Shown here piece after piece: positions 5,451 through 6,128 of a stretch of 6,128 nt of DNA. A model generated the notes under the pieces. That model had not been told where the DNA came from, did not search any database, and saw only the letters and a list, made by a program, of their open reading frames with translations. Position 1 is the stretch's first letter; each line of letters opens with the position of its first letter. Source of the DNA: an uncultured bacterium. Lineage in GTDB: Bacteria > Bacillota > Clostridia > TANB77 > CAG-508. The stretch spans positions 1-6,128 of the forward strand of contig CAJMRU010000060.1 in assembly GCA_905215845.1 (NCBI GenBank), read 5' to 3'. A program made the translations under genes and the position numbers.

Positions 5451-6128
5451 TTATTTATTTTCACTAACACTTGAAATATATATCTTATTTTCACTATTCT
5501 TGTTTAGTACAATTTCTTTTTTGGTAAATTTATCAGCATTTTCTTTTACTAAGTCTATTATTTTGCTTTCATCTTCTGTACTTTTTATAGTTGCAATTGT
5601 CTCTTCTTTTAAATTTTTTATTTTGATATTCTTTTCTTCTGTATTTTCTGTTTCAGTTCCAAATTCTGAATAGTCAACTAAATATTCAATAATTTCAACA
5701 TTATATTGTTCTTTATCTTTTTCTATTCTATTTAATAAAAAGCTATCATCTTCTTGGTCAAGTCCCATTCCTATTGCATTATATACATTTTTTTGTTCAT
5801 CATATACTAAATATTCTGTACCTTCTTTAGGGAAACTTTTTGTAAAGTTTTCTCCAAAAATTTCTTTTGCCTTTTCTTGTATCTTTTCATATGTTAACTC
5901 ATATTCTTCTAAGTTCTTTTTCACTACTTCCCATATCCATATATCATTTGCATTATTTATATTGTCAAATATTGGTAAAGCTTCTTCTGTTATTTCTCTC
6001 CACATATATATTTTTTGCATATATGTTTCTATTTCTTCTACTTCTGATACTGACACGGTATTATTATCTATCTCTATTTTTCTATTTACATACATTCCTA
6101 TAAATATAACTAATAAAATTAATATAAT
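5451..6128 (-). CDS. Membrane-anchored hypothetical protein, 5' end outside the window
   Basis: I do not recognise this family. The frame is open to the window edge, giving 225 visible residues. The first in-window ATG (6095) is probably internal: upstream codons read IILILLVIFIGMYVNRK, a hydrophobic segment followed by a basic residue pair, which looks like a signal anchor or the end of a signal peptide. The remainder is hydrophilic and rich in Glu, Lys, Asn and Ile, with no cysteine, so it most likely sits outside the cell membrane. WREITEEALPIFDNINNANDIWIWEVVKKNLEEYELTYEKI spans a predicted helical region in two halves, and a middle block reads EYLVYDEQKNVYNAIGMGL. The gene ends 99 bp before the PflX-type gene. 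No catalytic motif is visible. Confidence 0.75.
   Translation of the reverse strand: MILILLVIFIGMYVNRKIEIDNNTVSVSEVEEIETYMQKIYMWREITEEALPIFDNINNANDIWIWEVVKKNLEEYELTYEKIQEKAKEIFGENFTKSFPKEGTEYLVYDEQKNVYNAIGMGLDQEDDSFLLNRIEKDKEQYNVEIIEYLVDYSEFGTETENTEEKNIKIKNLKEETIATIKSTEDESKIIDLVKENADKFTKKEIVLNKNSENKIYISSVSENK

Noticed and set aside
5867..6103. Plus-strand open frame rich in Leu, Phe and Tyr, superficially like a membrane protein
   Set aside because: Antisense to the hypothetical gene; the hydrophobicity comes from reading Glu/Lys-rich AT-rich codons backwards.

Overview
The window looks like the chromosome of a low-GC member of the Bacillota, most likely an uncultured or gut-type clostridium. 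The DNA is strongly AT-rich by eye, codons are biased to AAA, ATA, TTA and AGA, ribosome binding sites are of the AGGAGG type, and the proteins resemble Bacillus/Clostridium families (ThyA of the TS-A type, an SPL-family radical SAM protein, a PflX-type radical SAM protein). Every gene I can support lies on the minus strand, so the biological order runs from 6128 down to 1. I see no RNA gene, CRISPR array, prophage gene or transposase.

Read in the direction of transcription:
(1) A membrane-anchored hypothetical protein whose 5' end is outside the window (5451-6128).
(2) A PflX-type radical SAM protein (4458-5351).
(3) thyA with its own likely promoter (3444-4301).
(4) A 137-bp intergenic element made of perfect 34-bp inverted repeats, with unusually GC-rich arms (3293-3429).
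(5) folA (2796-3284).
(6) A spore-photoproduct-lyase-like radical SAM protein (1647-2645).
(7) A 239-bp gap carrying a promoter with a near-perfect palindromic operator.
(8) An ABC-transporter ATPase (706-1407).
(9) The first 205 codons of its FtsX/MacB-like permease (1-616), which runs off the left edge.

thyA and folA form the usual dTMP cycle: ThyA methylates dUMP using methylene-tetrahydrofolate and releases dihydrofolate, which FolA reduces back to tetrahydrofolate. The inverted repeat between them covers four of the six bases of folA's ribosome binding site, so it may affect folA translation in a shared mRNA. The SPL-like gene follows folA; its relatives repair a thymine photodimer, but this copy has serine where the Bacillus enzyme has its hydrogen-donor cysteine. 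The ABC pair looks like a separately regulated peptide/antimicrobial-type or cell-envelope exporter.

Start sites needed correction in several places. The ATPase, SPL and ThyA reading frames each extend upstream of the start that the ribosome binding site supports. The hypothetical protein at the right edge has an N-terminal membrane segment upstream of its first in-window ATG. The permease start is unclear, because the strong ribosome binding site leads into a 15-codon frame that stops just before the permease ATG. I did not find a clearly new multi-gene system; the most unusual items are the inverted-repeat element, the atypical SPL protein and the operator.
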